From Nocardia lijiangensis NBRC 108240 (GTDB lineage: Bacteria; Actinomycetota; Actinomycetes; Mycobacteriales; Mycobacteriaceae): a stretch of DNA of 64,000 bases. Shown piece by piece: positions 1 through 7,264 of this stretch (its first letter is position 1; every line of letters begins with the position of its first letter). The position numbers and the translations under genes are program-made. The notes beneath the pieces are model-generated. The model did no database searches and had not been told where the DNA came from. It saw only the letters and a program-made list of their open reading frames with translations. The stretch spans positions 1 through 64,000 of the forward strand of contig NZ_BDBP01000050.1 in assembly GCF_001613045.1 (NCBI RefSeq), written 5' to 3'.

Positions 1-143
1 CGGAGCAGAAGCTCTTCGTACTCCTATGAATCGCACGGGATTTCACTGCCTTCCTCCGCTTTCGGGCGAGATTCCTTTCAGCACAGGCGGTTTCGGGACG
101 TTACACTCTCGCTGGGAGACCTGAACTCGACAGTGGGGGGATC

Positions 144-809
144 ATGAGCAACTACGGGGGCTATCCACCGAACAACCCGGCATACGGTCCGGGCGCTCCG
201 GCGTCGTATCCGCCCGGACGTCGGCCGAGCAAGCGAATGCCGCCCGCATTGATGGCCGTGGTCATCGTAGGGGCAGTGGTATTGGTGGGCGGTTTCGCAG
301 GAGTGGCGCTGATATTCGGCCTTGGCTCGATCACGCGTAGCGGCGAGCCCCTCGTGCTTCCCGAGGTCGGTCGGTGTACGGAGGCAACCGGTCTCGTGCT
401 CCAGGGACCGATCGAGGTCGCGGACTGCGCGCGACCGACGGCGACCACGAAGGTCGTGGTCTCCGAGATCGTGACCGGTACCGGCAAAGAGGTCGATTGC
501 GAGCCCTCGCAGGTAACGATCCTCACCCACGGGTATCACGACGGTGATTTCGTGACCGCGCGTTCGTGTGGTGCGCCGAACTTGACCGTCGGCAATTGCT
601 ACACGAAGACGGGGGCGACGTTCGTTTACGACTCGCACTGTATGTCCAGCTCCGTCCGCTTGGCTCGGCAGGTGCCCGGCACCGATGATGTCGAGAAGTG
701 CAAGACAGCGACACCCGATGATTACGCCGCCCGATTCCGGCAGGGATCTGCCTACAACTTTGCCGACAAAGCCAACGGTCTCGTGAACTGCTTTCTGGCG
801 GTTGGCTGA
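144..809 (+). CDS. Single-pass membrane protein with Cys-rich secreted domain, function unknown
   Basis: The 221-residue product has a Tyr/Pro/Gly-rich N-terminal tail (about residues 1-32), a basic stretch (GRRPSKR), one hydrophobic segment (about 35-60) and a C-terminal domain of about 160 residues with eight cysteines. This layout suggests an N-in anchor with a disulfide-bonded domain outside the membrane. Mycobacterial and nocardial genomes carry many such DUF-type proteins, but I do not recognise the family. The ATG follows a run of G residues at 134-140, a close but usable ribosome binding site, and a TACACT box lies at 102-107. A 299-codon frame on the opposite strand across this gene and the start of nucS is judged a shadow. 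Confidence 0.8.
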   Translation: MSNYGGYPPNNPAYGPGAPASYPPGRRPSKRMPPALMAVVIVGAVVLVGGFAGVALIFGLGSITRSGEPLVLPEVGRCTEATGLVLQGPIEVADCARPTATTKVVVSEIVTGTGKEVDCEPSQVTILTHGYHDGDFVTARSCGAPNLTVGNCYTKTGATFVYDSHCMSSSVRLARQVPGTDDVEKCKTATPDDYAARFRQGSAYNFADKANGLVNCFLAVG

Positions 810-863
810 ACAGGGTCGGGGGTTGGGCGCGGGTGCGGCGGGGCGGTCGCCTACAGTGCTTGG

Positions 864-1556
864 GTGCGCCTCGTGATTGCTCGTTGCCAGGTCGATTACG
901 TCGGTCGTCTGACCGCTCACCTTCCGATGGCCCGCAGGCTGCTGTTGATCAAGGCAGACGGCTCGGTGCTGGTTCACTCCGATGGTGGCTCGTACAAGCC
1001 GCTGAACTGGATGAGCCCGCCGTGCTGGCTGGAGGAGCGCGATGCGGCCGCCGCGGAACTGCCCGAGGGCGCGAAGGCGCTGTGGGTGGTGACCAACAAG
1101 GCGGGCGAGGAGCTACGCATCACCATCGAAGACGTGGAGCACGACTCGTCGCACGAGCTCGGCGTCGATCCCGGGTTGGTGAAAGACGGTGTGGAAGCCC
1201 ATCTTCAGGAGCTGCTCGCCGAACACGTGCAGACCCTGGGGCCCGGCTACACCCTCGTCCGTCGTGAGTACATGACCGCTATCGGCCCGGTGGATCTGCT
1301 CTGCCGTGATGCCGACGGCGCCACCGTCGCGGTGGAGATCAAGCGACGCGGTGAGATCGACGGCGTGGAACAGCTGACCCGCTACCTCGAACTGCTGAAC
1401 CGTGATCCGCTGCTCGCTCCGGTGGCCGGTGTGTTCGCCGCCCAGCAGATCAAGCCGCAGGCGCGTACGCTCGCCGAGGACCGTGGCATTCGTTGCCTCA
1501 CACTCGATTACGATGCCCTGCGCGGCACGGAGAGCAACGAATTCCGTCTCTTCTGA
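864..1556 (+). CDS. nucS: Mismatch-specific endonuclease NucS/EndoMS
   Basis: This 230-residue protein is the archaeal/actinobacterial mismatch endonuclease that cuts both strands at G-T, G-G and T-T mispairs and replaces MutS/MutL in these bacteria. The PD-(D/E)xK nuclease core is visible as D144, E158 and K160 (GPVDLLCRDADG, then VAVEIKRRG). The N-terminal DNA-binding/dimerisation half contains the conserved RLLLIKADGSVLVHSDGG region. The C-terminus ends in RLF, consistent with the sliding-clamp-binding tail reported for actinobacterial NucS. A TACAGT box at 852-857 sits 6 nt before the GTG, so the mRNA is probably leaderless. It corresponds to Rv1321. Confidence 0.96.
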   Translation: MRLVIARCQVDYVGRLTAHLPMARRLLLIKADGSVLVHSDGGSYKPLNWMSPPCWLEERDAAAAELPEGAKALWVVTNKAGEELRITIEDVEHDSSHELGVDPGLVKDGVEAHLQELLAEHVQTLGPGYTLVRREYMTAIGPVDLLCRDADGATVAVEIKRRGEIDGVEQLTRYLELLNRDPLLAPVAGVFAAQQIKPQARTLAEDRGIRCLTLDYDALRGTESNEFRLF

Positions 1557-1572
1557 CCCGAGTTACCGCCAC

Positions 1573-2286
1573 ATGATCACCGTTGCGACCTGGAACGTGC
1601 TGCACCGCGTGCACGCCGAGAACTGGTACGAAGACGTCGCGACCAGATGGCCCGTCGAAGATGAGCGGATCGACGCCATCGTCGCCCGGGTGGCGAAGCG
1701 CCAGGAACAGATCATTGCGCTGCAAGAGGTCAGCGGCGATCTGCTGGCGGCGCTGCGCGACAGGCTGCCCGATCGCACGATCCACACACTGCGCTACCCC
1801 CGGGTGCCGCGGCCGAAGCGCGTACCGACGACGCTGCGGCACCGGGAGGAGTATCTGGTGCTCGTGGTCGACGATCCCGGGCGCAAGGTGTTCGCCGCGG
1901 CGTTCGGCGATGATCCGGGCAAGGGCGCGCTGGCGGTGGTGACGTCCGGGCTGACTGTTGTCGCCACACACGTCACCGGGGACGATCGGCGTGGGCGGCA
2001 GCTGTCGACGCTGGCGGGGGTGGCGCTGTCCGATCCGGAGCGTCCCGCTGTGTTGCTCGGCGACTTCAACGCCGACCGGGTGGTCGTTGGCGATGAGCTC
2101 GGCCCCGGTTTCACCGTGGCGGAGCTGCCCGCGGACGCGCTGCCGACTCGCCCGCGAACCACCGGAAGCAAGTCCCAGTTCATCGACCACGTGGTCACTT
2201 GCGGCGCCGGCGTGCGCGAGGCTGCGGTGGACAGCGCCGACGGTCTGTCGGACCACAATCCGGTTCGCGCGGTCATCACCGCGTAG
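1573..2286 (+). CDS. Endonuclease/exonuclease/phosphatase family protein
   Basis: The 237-residue product opens with TWNVLHR, contains IIALQEVSGD (metal-binding Glu), GDFNADR (catalytic Asp-Asn) and ends with SDHNPVRA (catalytic Asp-His). This is the complete order of EEP-fold motifs found in exonuclease III-like nucleases and inositol-phosphate or sphingomyelin phosphatases. No signal peptide is visible, so it should act in the cytoplasm. The substrate cannot be read from sequence. The ATG at 1573 is chosen because the fold starts directly there; the open frame extends upstream into nucS without a better start. The gap to nucS is only 16 nt, so cotranscription is likely. Confidence 0.85.
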   Translation: MITVATWNVLHRVHAENWYEDVATRWPVEDERIDAIVARVAKRQEQIIALQEVSGDLLAALRDRLPDRTIHTLRYPRVPRPKRVPTTLRHREEYLVLVVDDPGRKVFAAAFGDDPGKGALAVVTSGLTVVATHVTGDDRRGRQLSTLAGVALSDPERPAVLLGDFNADRVVVGDELGPGFTVAELPADALPTRPRTTGSKSQFIDHVVTCGAGVREAAVDSADGLSDHNPVRAVITA

Positions 2287-2375
2287 GGCGGCGGGTTACA
2301 CGCGGTAGGCGGCTGCGTAGTGCCCGGCGGGACGTACTGGGGTCCGGCCCCACGCCGCCTATTAGGCTTGTTCGC

Positions 2376-2675
2376 ATGCCTCGTCGGAAACCGCATGCCC
2401 GCAAGCAGGCCGGGTCCGACAGTGCCCCGCTGGGCGACGTGTTCGGTCGCACCGAGCGTGGTCCGGACGACGACGAGGTCTATGTCGTCCGCACGATCCC
2501 CGGCATGCGCGCCACGAAGACCTACCGCTGCCCGGGATGCGACCACGAGATTCCGCCAGGCGTCGCCCACATCGTCGCCTGGGCCGCTGACGGCGGCGAG
2601 GACGACCGCAGGCACTGGCATCGCGGCTGCTGGAACGGCCGACAGACCCGCCGCATCACCCGCCGCTGGTCCTGA
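2376..2675 (+). CDS. Small conserved Cys/His protein, Rv1322-like
   Basis: The 99-residue protein sits where M. tuberculosis has Rv1322. It begins with a basic segment (MPRRKPHARKQ), has an acidic middle, and then a CPGCDHEI...H...HWHRGC array that looks like a small zinc-binding treble-clef or HNH-like fold. I see no nucleotide-binding loop, although relatives are sometimes labelled ATP/GTP-binding. The ATG at 2376 is preceded by TAGGCT at 2363-2368 with a 7-nt gap, the pattern of a leaderless start. The longer frame upstream has no support. Confidence 0.82.
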   Translation: MPRRKPHARKQAGSDSAPLGDVFGRTERGPDDDEVYVVRTIPGMRATKTYRCPGCDHEIPPGVAHIVAWAADGGEDDRRHWHRGCWNGRQTRRITRRWS

Positions 2676-2706
2676 GCGGCCCGCCAACCGAGCGTGCCGA
2701 ACTAAG

Positions 2707-2734
2707 AAGGCCGCCCCCTGACGGGAGCGGCCTT
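2707..2734. terminator. Bidirectional hairpin between convergent genes
   Basis: AAGGCCGC (2707-2714) and GCGGCCTT (2727-2734) form a perfect 8-bp stem between the convergent small Cys/His gene and the DivIVA-like gene. Both flanks have A/T-bearing ends, so the hairpin could end transcription from both sides. Confidence 0.75.
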
Positions 2735-2778
2735 CGGGTGAATATTGTTCGGGTACTGCGTCGTCGCCTGAGCCGACG

Positions 2779-3780
2779 TCAGTTGGCGATGTCGGCGTTC
2801 TCGCGCTCTTCTGCGTCGTAGTCCTCGTCGTCGTGGGCGACCTCGGGGATCGCCTTGGTAGTGCGAGCCCCGACCGACTTGGTGCTGCCGCCGATCGACT
2901 TGCGCTGCTCCGGAACACCGTCCAGCAGTTCGCTTTCCCGGTTGACCGCCGCGAGCATCGCGGGCACCGAGTCGAGCTGACCGCGAATGCCGAGCAGCTG
3001 GGCGAGCACCCGGCCGCGCAGCACGCGCATCTCCTCGGCCAGTTCCTTGGCGTGCGCGATCTTGCGCTCGGAGGTCTGGGTGGCGGAGGTGATGAGGCGG
3101 TTGGCCTCGTCGGTCGCATCCTTGATCCGCTGGGCGGCCTCGGCGCGGCTGGTGGCTTCCAGCTCCTCCATGGCGCGGGTGAGCTTGGTGCGACGCTCGG
3201 CCATGGTGACCTCGAAGTCCTGCTGGGTCGCCTTGCGCTTGGCTTCGGCTTCCTTACCGAGGCGCTCGACCTCGGCTTGAGCGGCTTCGATGATCTTCGC
3301 GGATTCGGTGCGTGCGTTCGCCAGGGTCTGCTCGAACTCGATGTCGAGCGCCTCGCGCTTCTCCTTGGTCTCCGCGAGCAGCGACTCGTATTTGCCGCGC
3401 ATCTCGGTCGCCTGCTGCTCCGCGATCGACACCATTTCCGCGGCCTCGGCCTGGGCCAGGGCCCGGACCTCGGAGGCCTCGTCGGAGGCCAGCCGCAGCA
3501 TGCGGGAGATGCGGTCGGACATGCCTTCGGCGGTGGTCGGCGGCACCGAGAGTCGGTCGACCTCCTTGCGGAGCTCGTCGATCTCGTCCCGCGCGTCCTC
3601 CAACTGGCTCGCGAGGTTACGGGCTTGCGCCGCAGCGGCATCGCGATCGGTGGCGGTGACCCTCAGCTCGGCATCGAAGCGGTCGAAGTAATTACGCACC
3701 TCGTCTTGCGCATAACCCTTGCGCACAACGGTGAAGGGCAGTGCAACGAAGCGATTGCGATCGGACTCGGGTGACGACAT
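2779..3780 (-). CDS. DivIVA-domain coiled-coil protein
   Basis: The product (333 residues from this start) has an N-terminal DivIVA-like domain (about residues 5-55, with FTVVRKGYAQDEVRNYFDRFD), then a long Ala/Glu/Arg-rich coiled coil to about residue 235, and an acidic C-terminus. Wag31 and SepIVA of mycobacteria share this plan and organise polar growth and septal wall synthesis; this protein is probably a scaffold at pole, septum or inner membrane. The start MSSPESD at 3780 is preferred over an ATG three codons upstream, which would add MCA. It is downstream of the epimerase gene in the same direction with an 86-bp gap. Which DivIVA paralogue it is cannot be settled here. Confidence 0.85.
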   Translation of the reverse strand: MSSPESDRNRFVALPFTVVRKGYAQDEVRNYFDRFDAELRVTATDRDAAAAQARNLASQLEDARDEIDELRKEVDRLSVPPTTAEGMSDRISRMLRLASDEASEVRALAQAEAAEMVSIAEQQATEMRGKYESLLAETKEKREALDIEFEQTLANARTESAKIIEAAQAEVERLGKEAEAKRKATQQDFEVTMAERRTKLTRAMEELEATSRAEAAQRIKDATDEANRLITSATQTSERKIAHAKELAEEMRVLRGRVLAQLLGIRGQLDSVPAMLAAVNRESELLDGVPEQRKSIGGSTKSVGARTTKAIPEVAHDDEDYDAEERENADIAN

Positions 3781-3866
3781 GGCACACAAACTACAGCCTA
3801 TGGAGGGCCGATGGTGACTCGACCGCGAATGTGATCTGGACGAGTTTTTCGGCCCCGATCTTGATA

Positions 3867-4340
3867 CTAGTGCGTAACATTCGGGCTCGGCTCGACCAAC
3901 TCGATCAGCACACCACCAGCATCCTTCGGGTGGATGAAATTGATGCGGGAATCGGCGGTTCCGTGCCGCGGGGCGTCGTACAGCAAACGCAGACCGCGAT
4001 CGCGCAGATAAGCGGAGACGGCCGCGATATCGGTGACGCGGTAGGCCAGCTGCTGAAGGCCCGGTCCGCTGCGATCGATGAACTTGGCGATTGTCGACTC
4101 CGCGTTGAGGGGCGCCAGCAACTGCAGAGCAGTCGCGCCGTCCGGTGCGCCGGGCAGCGACAGCATGGCCTCGTGCACGCCCTGGCTCTCGTTGACCTCG
4201 CGGTGGGTCTCGATCATGCCGAGATTCTCGGAGTACCAGGCGATTGCGGTGTCCAGGTCCGGGACCGCGACGCCGACGTGGTCGACCGCGACCACGTAGT
4301 CGCCAGGAATGAGTTCGGAGGTCTGATTTGCGTTGCTCAC
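3867..4340 (-). CDS. mce: Methylmalonyl-CoA epimerase
   Basis: The 157-residue VOC-fold enzyme converts (2S)- and (2R)-methylmalonyl-CoA, linking propionyl-CoA carboxylase to methylmalonyl-CoA mutase. Paired beta-alpha-beta-beta-beta repeats are seen, with VDHVGVAVPDLDTAIAWY (first metal His), LQLLAPL and the closing GGVLIELVEP (metal Glu). The GTG at 4340 (MSNANQTSEL) gives the usual family length; a longer frame runs 47 codons upstream but would overlap the divergent thiolase start. Position and divergent orientation to the thiolase match Rv1322A/Rv1323. Confidence 0.93.
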   Translation of the reverse strand: MSNANQTSELIPGDYVVAVDHVGVAVPDLDTAIAWYSENLGMIETHREVNESQGVHEAMLSLPGAPDGATALQLLAPLNAESTIAKFIDRSGPGLQQLAYRVTDIAAVSAYLRDRGLRLLYDAPRHGTADSRINFIHPKDAGGVLIELVEPSPNVTH

Positions 4341-4471
4341 AACTCCGACGGTAGCGCCAACCTGAGGGAAGCCGCAGAGGACGGACACGCTACCGTTGAG
4401 TACAACTCTTGACGCCGCGCCGTCGCCCGTGCGATGACGCGGGGGTTCCACCAACGAATGCGAGGCTCGTC

Positions 4472-5650
4472 GTGACCACAACCGTCATCGTCTCCGGTGC
4501 ACGCACCCCGGTCGGCAGGCTGCTCGGCGGTCTGAAGGACTTCACCGGGTCCGATCTCGGCGGTTTCGCGATCAAGGCCGCGCTGGAGAAGGGCGGCGTC
4601 GCGCCCGAGCAGGTCGACTACGTGATCATGGGCCAGGTGCTCACCGCGGGCGCGGGCCAGATCCCGGCCAGGCAGGCGGCGGTGGCCGCGGGCATTCCGA
4701 TGGACGTGCCCGCGCTGACCCTGAACAAGGTGTGCCTGTCCGGCATCAACGCCATCGCGCTCGCCGACCAGCTGATCCGCGCGGGCGAGTACGAGATCGT
4801 CGTCGCCGGCGGCCAGGAGTCCATGAGCCAGGCGCCGCACCTGCTCGAAAAGAGCAGGGAGGGCTTCAAGTACGGCGATGTGACGCTGCGCGACCACATG
4901 GCCTACGACGGCCTGCACGACATCTTCACCGACCAGGCCATGGGCGCGCTCACCGAGCAGCGCAACGACGCGGACCGCGTCAGCCGCGAGGACCAGGACG
5001 CTTTCGCGGCGGCCTCGCACCAGCGCGCGGCGGCGGCGTGGAAGAACGGCCTGTTCGACGATGAGGTCGTCCCGGTCGCGGTGCCGCAGCGCAAGGGCGA
5101 TCCGGTCCTGGTGAGCTCCGACGAGGGCATCCGCGCCGACACCACCGCGGAGTCGCTCGGCAAGCTGCGCCCTGCCTTCCGCAAGGACGGCACGATCACC
5201 GCGGGCACCGCCTCGCAGATCTCCGACGGCGCGGCCGCGGTCGTGGTGATGAGCAAGGAGAAGGCGCAGCAGCTCGGCCTGAGCTGGATCGCCGAGATCG
5301 GCGCCGCGGGCGTGGTCGCCGGTCCGGACTCGACCCTGCAGGACCAGCCCGCCAACGCGATCGCCAAGGCCTGTGCGCGCGAGGGCATCTCGGCCGCCGA
5401 TCTGGACCTGATCGAGATCAACGAGGCGTTCGCGGCGGTCGGCATCGCGTCGGCCCGCAAGCTGGGCATCGACACCGAGAAGGTGAACGTCAACGGCGGT
5501 GCCATCGCCATCGGCCACCCGCTCGGCATGTCCGGCGCCCGGATCGTGCTGCACCTGGCCCTGGAGCTGAAGCGCCGCGGCGGCGGTGTCGGCGCGGCCG
5601 CGCTGTGCGGTGGCGGCGGCCAGGGTGACGCGCTGATCATCAAGGTCTAG
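4472..5650 (+). CDS. fadA4: Acetyl-CoA C-acetyltransferase (thiolase)
   Basis: The 392-residue thiolase catalyses reversible condensation of two acetyl-CoA to acetoacetyl-CoA. The nucleophilic Cys is in LNKVCLSGINA, the acid/base His in IAIGHPLGMSGARI and the second catalytic Cys in AALCGGGGQGDA; all three are intact, and the length is normal. GAGG six bases before the GTG at 4472 supports this start (MTTTVIVSGARTPVGR). It is divergent from the epimerase with 131 bp between them, as in the Rv1323 region, which suggests a link to short-chain acyl-CoA metabolism. Confidence 0.95.
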   Translation: MTTTVIVSGARTPVGRLLGGLKDFTGSDLGGFAIKAALEKGGVAPEQVDYVIMGQVLTAGAGQIPARQAAVAAGIPMDVPALTLNKVCLSGINAIALADQLIRAGEYEIVVAGGQESMSQAPHLLEKSREGFKYGDVTLRDHMAYDGLHDIFTDQAMGALTEQRNDADRVSREDQDAFAAASHQRAAAAWKNGLFDDEVVPVAVPQRKGDPVLVSSDEGIRADTTAESLGKLRPAFRKDGTITAGTASQISDGAAAVVVMSKEKAQQLGLSWIAEIGAAGVVAGPDSTLQDQPANAIAKACAREGISAADLDLIEINEAFAAVGIASARKLGIDTEKVNVNGGAIAIGHPLGMSGARIVLHLALELKRRGGGVGAAALCGGGGQGDALIIKV

Positions 5651-5726
5651 TTCCAGCACGGGCGTCGCGTCCGGTGGCTTCGGCGCCGGACGCGACGCTC
5701 GATGGGCCGGTTGTGTGACGGGTTCA

Positions 5727-5744
5727 ACTACGACCCGTCGTAGT
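5727..5744. promoter_or_regulatory. Inverted repeat operator candidate upstream of DUF3817 gene
   Basis: ACTACGAC (5727-5734) and GTCGTAGT (5737-5744) are perfect 8-bp arms separated by CC, ending 12 bp before the DUF3817 start. The spacing and symmetry suit a dimeric repressor such as a TetR-type protein. No regulator gene is adjacent, so the binding factor is unknown. Confidence 0.6.
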
Positions 5745-5756
5745 GCATACGGCACA

Positions 5757-6134
5757 ATGGTGCGCATGGGTTTCTTCGATCTGCGCAGCGTCGCCGGTAG
5801 ATTCCGATTCTTTGCAGTGCTCGAGGCGCTGTCGTGGCTGGGTCTGCTGGTGGGAATGGCCTTCAAGTACATCCCCGACTCCGGCAATGAAATCGGCGTG
5901 AAGATCTTCGGCCCGGTGCACGGCGCCATCTTCATCCTGTTCGTGCTGACCTCGCTGCTCGCCGCGCGCGAGCTGAGCTGGAGCTGGAAGACCACCGTCC
6001 TTGCGCTGCTGTCCAGCATTCCGCCGTTCTGCACGGTGGTCTTCGAGATCTGGGCCGTGCGCACCGGCCAGCTGGGCGAGCTGAGCAACGCCGACGCGAC
6101 CCCCGCCGCGGAAGCCGTTCGCGCCGCGTCGTGA
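5757..6134 (+). CDS. DUF3817 family integral membrane protein
   Basis: The protein (125 residues from this ATG) has three hydrophobic helices (FAVLEALSWLGLLVGMAF, FGPVHGAIFILFVLTSLLAA, TVLALLSSIPPFCTVVFEIW) and the DUF3817 pattern of a Glu in helix 1 and a PVHG turn before helix 2. The function of the family is unknown. A second DUF3817 gene lies at 40063-40446, so the window carries two paralogues. An ATG at 5766 (MGFFDLR) is an equally possible start; neither has a clear ribosome binding site, which suits a leaderless transcript from a promoter overlapping the dyad at 5727-5744. Confidence 0.85.
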   Translation: MVRMGFFDLRSVAGRFRFFAVLEALSWLGLLVGMAFKYIPDSGNEIGVKIFGPVHGAIFILFVLTSLLAARELSWSWKTTVLALLSSIPPFCTVVFEIWAVRTGQLGELSNADATPAAEAVRAAS

Positions 6135-6147
6135 CAGACTGGAAACC

Positions 6148-7038
6148 GTGACTCGACCTGCCGCCCGCCGTCCCTCGCCCGCCGTCGCCGCCGCCATGTC
6201 CGGAGCGGTGGATCTGTCCAGCCTGAAGCAGCCGCCCGCCGGTGCGACCGGTGGTGGCGACTACGCGGTCGGCGAGACGGACTTCGAGGCCAAGGTGCTG
6301 CGCAGGTCGATGCAGGTTCCTGTGGTCGTCGCGCTGTACTCGCAGCGCAGCCCGGGCAGCGTCGAGCTGGTCAGGACGCTGGAGCGGCTGGTCGTGGCCG
6401 ACGGCGGCGCGTGGGAGCTGGCCACTGTCGAGGCCGAGGCCAACATGCGCATCGCGCAGGCGCTGCGGGTCCAGGGCATTCCGACGGTGATTGCCATTGC
6501 CGCCGGGCAGCCGCTGGCCGATTTCGAAGGCGCACAGCCCGAGCCGCAAGTCCGGCAGTGGCTCGACGCGGTGGTCGACGCGGTCGCCGGCAAGCTCGAG
6601 GGTGGCGCAGGCGAGCCGCAACCCGCGGAGGACCCGCGCTTCACCGCCGCCGAGGACGCGCTCGAGCGCGGTGACATGGCGGGCGCCGAGGCCGCCTACG
6701 AGGCGATCCTGGCCGCCGAGCCGAACAACGAGGAAGCCAAGGGCGCGCTGCGCCAGCTGCGTTTCCTGACCAGGGCCCAGCAGGTGCCCGATTCGGCGCT
6801 CGCGACCGCCGACCAGGACCCGGCGAATGTCGATGCCGCCATCGACGCCGCCGACCTGGAACTGCTCAACCAGCAGCCGGAAGCGGCGTTCGACCGGCTG
6901 ATCAATGTCGTCAAGCGCAGCGCGGGCGACGACCGCACCAAGGCGCGGACCCGGCTGCTCGAACTCTTCGAGTTGTTCGATCAGGCCGAGCCCTTCGTGG
7001 TCGCGGCCCGGCGGAAGCTCGCCGCCGCGCTGTACTGA
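6148..7038 (+). CDS. Thioredoxin-like co-chaperone with TPR tail (YbbN/CnoX type)
   Basis: The 296-residue protein has a Pro/Ala-rich N-terminus, a thioredoxin fold (about residues 40-150, with VVVALYSQRSPGSVELV and GIPTVIAIAAGQP) and a helical TPR region (about 165-296). The redox CxxC is absent: the site reads SPGS, so it cannot work as a dithiol oxidoreductase. Known YbbN/CnoX proteins of this build act as holdases or co-chaperones for GroEL and DnaK. It corresponds to Rv1324. The GTG at 6148 follows the DUF3817 stop by 13 nt, suggesting an operon. Confidence 0.88.
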   Translation: MTRPAARRPSPAVAAAMSGAVDLSSLKQPPAGATGGGDYAVGETDFEAKVLRRSMQVPVVVALYSQRSPGSVELVRTLERLVVADGGAWELATVEAEANMRIAQALRVQGIPTVIAIAAGQPLADFEGAQPEPQVRQWLDAVVDAVAGKLEGGAGEPQPAEDPRFTAAEDALERGDMAGAEAAYEAILAAEPNNEEAKGALRQLRFLTRAQQVPDSALATADQDPANVDAAIDAADLELLNQQPEAAFDRLINVVKRSAGDDRTKARTRLLELFELFDQAEPFVVAARRKLAAALY

Positions 7039-7264
7039 TCGGCGACCGATTCACGCGCTGTCGCGACGAATACCCGCGCGCTACTGAATCCGTCAAAGCC
7101 CAAGCACCCAGTTCAGCGACATCCCCAGACGCCCGGAGCGACTGCGCCCCGGGCGTCTTCGCGTTGAGCCCCGCTGATCGAACAGGCAGGCTGATCCGGT
7201 CGGCCGATCAGTGCGGCCGTCACTCGGACAGGCCGATCAAGGCGGTCGTTCAGCGGGCGAGCGA

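Noticed and set aside
78..977. 299-codon frame on the minus strand
   Set aside because: It overlaps the membrane-anchored protein gene and the start of nucS, is rich in Arg/His/Gly as expected of a GC-rich shadow, and has no recognisable motif.
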